Of a DNA stretch of 42,688 nucleotides, positions 41,230 to 42,688 are shown piece after piece (position 1 is the first letter of the stretch; each line of letters begins with the position of its first letter). The notes beneath the pieces were generated by a model. It saw only the letters and a list, made by a program, of their open reading frames with translations. It did not search any database and was not told the origin of the DNA. The DNA is taken from positions 234,301 through 276,988 of the forward strand of contig NZ_DKGQ01000004.1 in assembly GCF_002453355.1 (NCBI RefSeq), given 5' to 3'. The position numbers were made by a program, and so were the translations under genes. Source of the DNA: Psychrobacter sp. UBA6766 (GTDB lineage Bacteria; Pseudomonadota; Gammaproteobacteria; Pseudomonadales; Moraxellaceae).

Positions 41230-41862
41230 ATGAACCATTCAAATAAAAATAGAGGGCACGATGGCTCGCTTAAGATCATTTGGTTAGTTGTATTTTTTGC
41301 GGTGCTGATTTGGTCAGGTATAGCCCCTAAAAATTATTTCACTTGGGTTTTGGAAGTTGCGCCTGCGCTGATTGGTTTGGGCATACTAGCCGCGACTTAT
41401 CAAAAATTTACCCTATCAAGGCTCACGTATTCCTTAATATTGCTGCACTGCATCGTATTAATGATAGGCGGTCATTATACTTATGCTGAAGTACCTCTGT
41501 TTGACTCTGTCGCTAGCTGGTTTGGTTGGGAGCGCAATCACTATGATAAATTGGGGCATTTCGTTCAGGGGTTTGTACCGGCAGGGATTGCGAGAGAAAT
41601 TTTACTGCGCTTAAATGGGGTGAAAAATGAGCGTTGGTTATTGGCCTTTGTGATGTCCGTTTGTTTGGCGTTTAGTGCTTTTTATGAGCTGATAGAATGG
41701 TGGGTAGCGTTAGCCGTTGGCAGCGATGCAGAAGCCTTTTTGGGCACGCAAGGCTATGTCTGGGATACGCAGTCTGATATGTTTATGGCGTTGATTGGTT
41801 CAGCTATATTCTTATTATTTTTCCGAAAATGGCAGGATTCAAGTATCCGTAAATTGATTTAA
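41230..41862 (+). CDS. DUF2238 membrane protein (YjdF-like)
   Basis: A 210-residue integral membrane protein with about six helices. The conserved core is GGHYTYAEVPLF, RNHYDKLGHFVQGFVPAGIAREIL, FSAFYELIEWWVALAVGSDAEAFLGTQGYVWDTQSDM, in which several His, Asp and Glu residues in or near membrane segments are strictly kept in DUF2238. Its function is unknown. It is the last plus-strand gene of the window and stands alone. Confidence 0.88.
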   Translation: MNHSNKNRGHDGSLKIIWLVVFFAVLIWSGIAPKNYFTWVLEVAPALIGLGILAATYQKFTLSRLTYSLILLHCIVLMIGGHYTYAEVPLFDSVASWFGWERNHYDKLGHFVQGFVPAGIAREILLRLNGVKNERWLLAFVMSVCLAFSAFYELIEWWVALAVGSDAEAFLGTQGYVWDTQSDMFMALIGSAIFLLFFRKWQDSSIRKLI

Positions 41863-41879
41863 ACTAGCGTAACCCTTGA

Positions 41880-42095
41880 TTAAGTAGCTTTTTGAAACAG
41901 GTCAAAAGCTTTGTAATCATTTACAGTAACTGAATCGCCCTGATATTAGGCTAGTCCGAATTTGTATATTTCAGTAGGAGTGCTTTGATTAGATAATATA
42001 GGTGTGTTTGAATACTCCGCTGAACAAGCAGAAGTTATCAAACCACTGGATAGTATTGTAGCCATTAATAAAGGCGTGATTTTTCTTTGATACAT
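41880..42095 (-). pseudogene. Decayed Sel1-repeat lipoprotein gene
   Basis: An ATG at 42095 opens a 49-residue frame: MYQRKITPLLMATILSSGLI, then TSACSAEYSN (lipobox ending at Cys24), and after a short linker TEIYKFGLA and a TAA at 41946-41948. In the same frame the sequence goes on as YQGDSVTVNDYKAFDLFQKAT. Joined, FGLA-x-YQGD and DYKAFDLFQKAT form a typical Sel1 repeat, with the stop at a conserved Tyr position. After KAT a further stop follows, and a one-base shift would read NQG, also Sel1-like. So the gene has at least one nonsense mutation and has lost its C-terminal part. It starts 21 bp after the stop of the next gene upstream. A functional 49-residue lipoprotein cannot be excluded. 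Confidence 0.65.
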
Positions 42096-42116
42096 CGAAA
42101 TCTCTTAGGTAAACAT

Positions 42117-42688
42117 TTATTTGCTAGTCTGGATTGAACTTACCTGTGTATGGGTCATGGCTTTTGGTACAGGTATGCACTCTACTTCTTTTTGAGGTTG
42201 ATTATGCTGACAATAATCAAGAGTATCTGATATGATCTCTTCTTGTATTTCTAAGATACTTGGATCCGCTGGAGTTAAGTAGACTTTACCCATATCAATA
42301 AATTTTTTATTTTGGAGGTAGTCTTCATTTTCTTGTTTCTTAGTTGTTGAGGGTATATCGCCTATTGTATATAACTTTGAGACGTAGGCTTCATGGTCAA
42401 AAATTAAAGAAGCACCATAATAATTTTTGATAGAGTCATGGCTTGGACCAACTAACCAATACTTATATTCTACTGGTGGTATTAAAAAATTTCCGAATGC
42501 ATCTGTATTACTGAAGTTTTGAGAAGTTAGGAATACTTTAACGCCATTTATAGGCTGATCAGTTTTTCTATCAATCACTTGACCTTCAAACTGAGGAGTT
42601 AAATACACTATCTTCTGTTGACAGCCTAGTAATAAAAAAGATAAAAAGAATAAACTGCATGAATAGTTATACCAATCCCAACAATTAA
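42117..42688 (-). CDS. Partial lipoprotein with carboxypeptidase-regulatory-like domain
   Basis: The frame is open from the stop at 42117 to the right edge (about 190 codons). A GTG at 42608 is not the true start: upstream in frame lies CSLFFLSFLLLGCQQK, a signal peptide with lipobox LLGC (Cys at 42621-42623), so the start codon is just outside the window. The mature part begins with the domain FEGQVIDRKTDQPINGVKVF and FSNTDAFGNFLIPP, a beta-sandwich of the carboxypeptidase regulatory (CarboxypepD_reg) kind. The C-terminal half is polar and unrecognised, with two cysteines. It is followed closely by the decayed Sel1-repeat lipoprotein gene. Confidence 0.8.
   Translation of the reverse strand, partial: NCWDWYNYSCSLFFLSFLLLGCQQKIVYLTPQFEGQVIDRKTDQPINGVKVFLTSQNFSNTDAFGNFLIPPVEYKYWLVGPSHDSIKNYYGASLIFDHEAYVSKLYTIGDIPSTTKKQENEDYLQNKKFIDMGKVYLTPADPSILEIQEEIISDTLDYCQHNQPQKEVECIPVPKAMTHTQVSSIQTSK

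Noticed and set aside
1..42688. CRISPR array, insertion sequence, integrase or prophage
   Set aside because: No regularly spaced repeats, no transposase or recombinase frame and no phage gene was seen in any part of the window.

Overview
The window looks like a piece of chromosome from a Psychrobacter-like member of the Moraxellaceae (Gammaproteobacteria). The evidence is moderate to low G+C with AT-rich spacers, a short AccA of the Acinetobacter/Psychrobacter type lacking the N-terminal extension of E. coli AccA, the gammaproteobacterial block lolB-ispE-tRNA-Gln-prs-rplY-pth, and a GacA-type upstream site in front of a CsrB/Rsm-like RNA. The genus is inferred from protein resemblance, not from a database search.

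Left part (1-2.4 kb): a partial lipoprotein gene on the minus strand at the edge, then the most notable object in the window. This is an unannotated, roughly 280-nt structured RNA (about 974-1257) with eight GGA motifs, five of them in hairpin loops, a strong intrinsic terminator, a -10 box with no good -35, and a near-perfect GacA box. It reads as a CsrA/RsmA-sequestering small RNA. A CsbD-like stress protein gene and an AT-rich spacer with tandem repeats, an orphan terminator and a 72-bp palindromic element follow.

2.4-9.7 kb: a TetR regulator with a Mo/W-bisPGD oxidoreductase, then dadA and ygfZ on the minus strand, then a PhnA/YjdM zinc-ribbon gene and hemL. 9.9-18.6 kb: a FadD-like acyl-CoA synthetase, a DUF962 protein, ppx, accA, tilS, proC and a YggT membrane protein. 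18.6-21.6 kb: thiD, tRNA-Ser(GCT), tRNA-Arg(ACG), an RDD membrane protein and panD.

21.7-31.7 kb: the conserved block pth, rplY (long Ctc-type L25), prs, two identical tRNA-Gln(TTG) genes, an extra lipoprotein gene, ispE, lolB and a TPR protein, all on the minus strand, with hemA divergent. The block covers tRNA recycling, the ribosome, PRPP, isoprenoid precursors, lipoprotein sorting and the first step of tetrapyrrole synthesis.

32.2-42.7 kb: more variable metabolic content. It holds a class V aminotransferase, a YeeE/YedE plus DUF6691 two-gene transporter, a second acyl-CoA synthetase with an operator-like inverted repeat on its promoter, fadH, an SDR, a serine hydrolase and a DUF2238 membrane protein. 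At the right edge lie a decayed Sel1-repeat lipoprotein gene and a carboxypeptidase-regulatory-like lipoprotein gene that runs off the window. The acyl-CoA synthetases, FadH and perhaps the SDR and hydrolase point to fatty-acid or ester catabolism. No insertion sequence, integrase, prophage or CRISPR array was seen.
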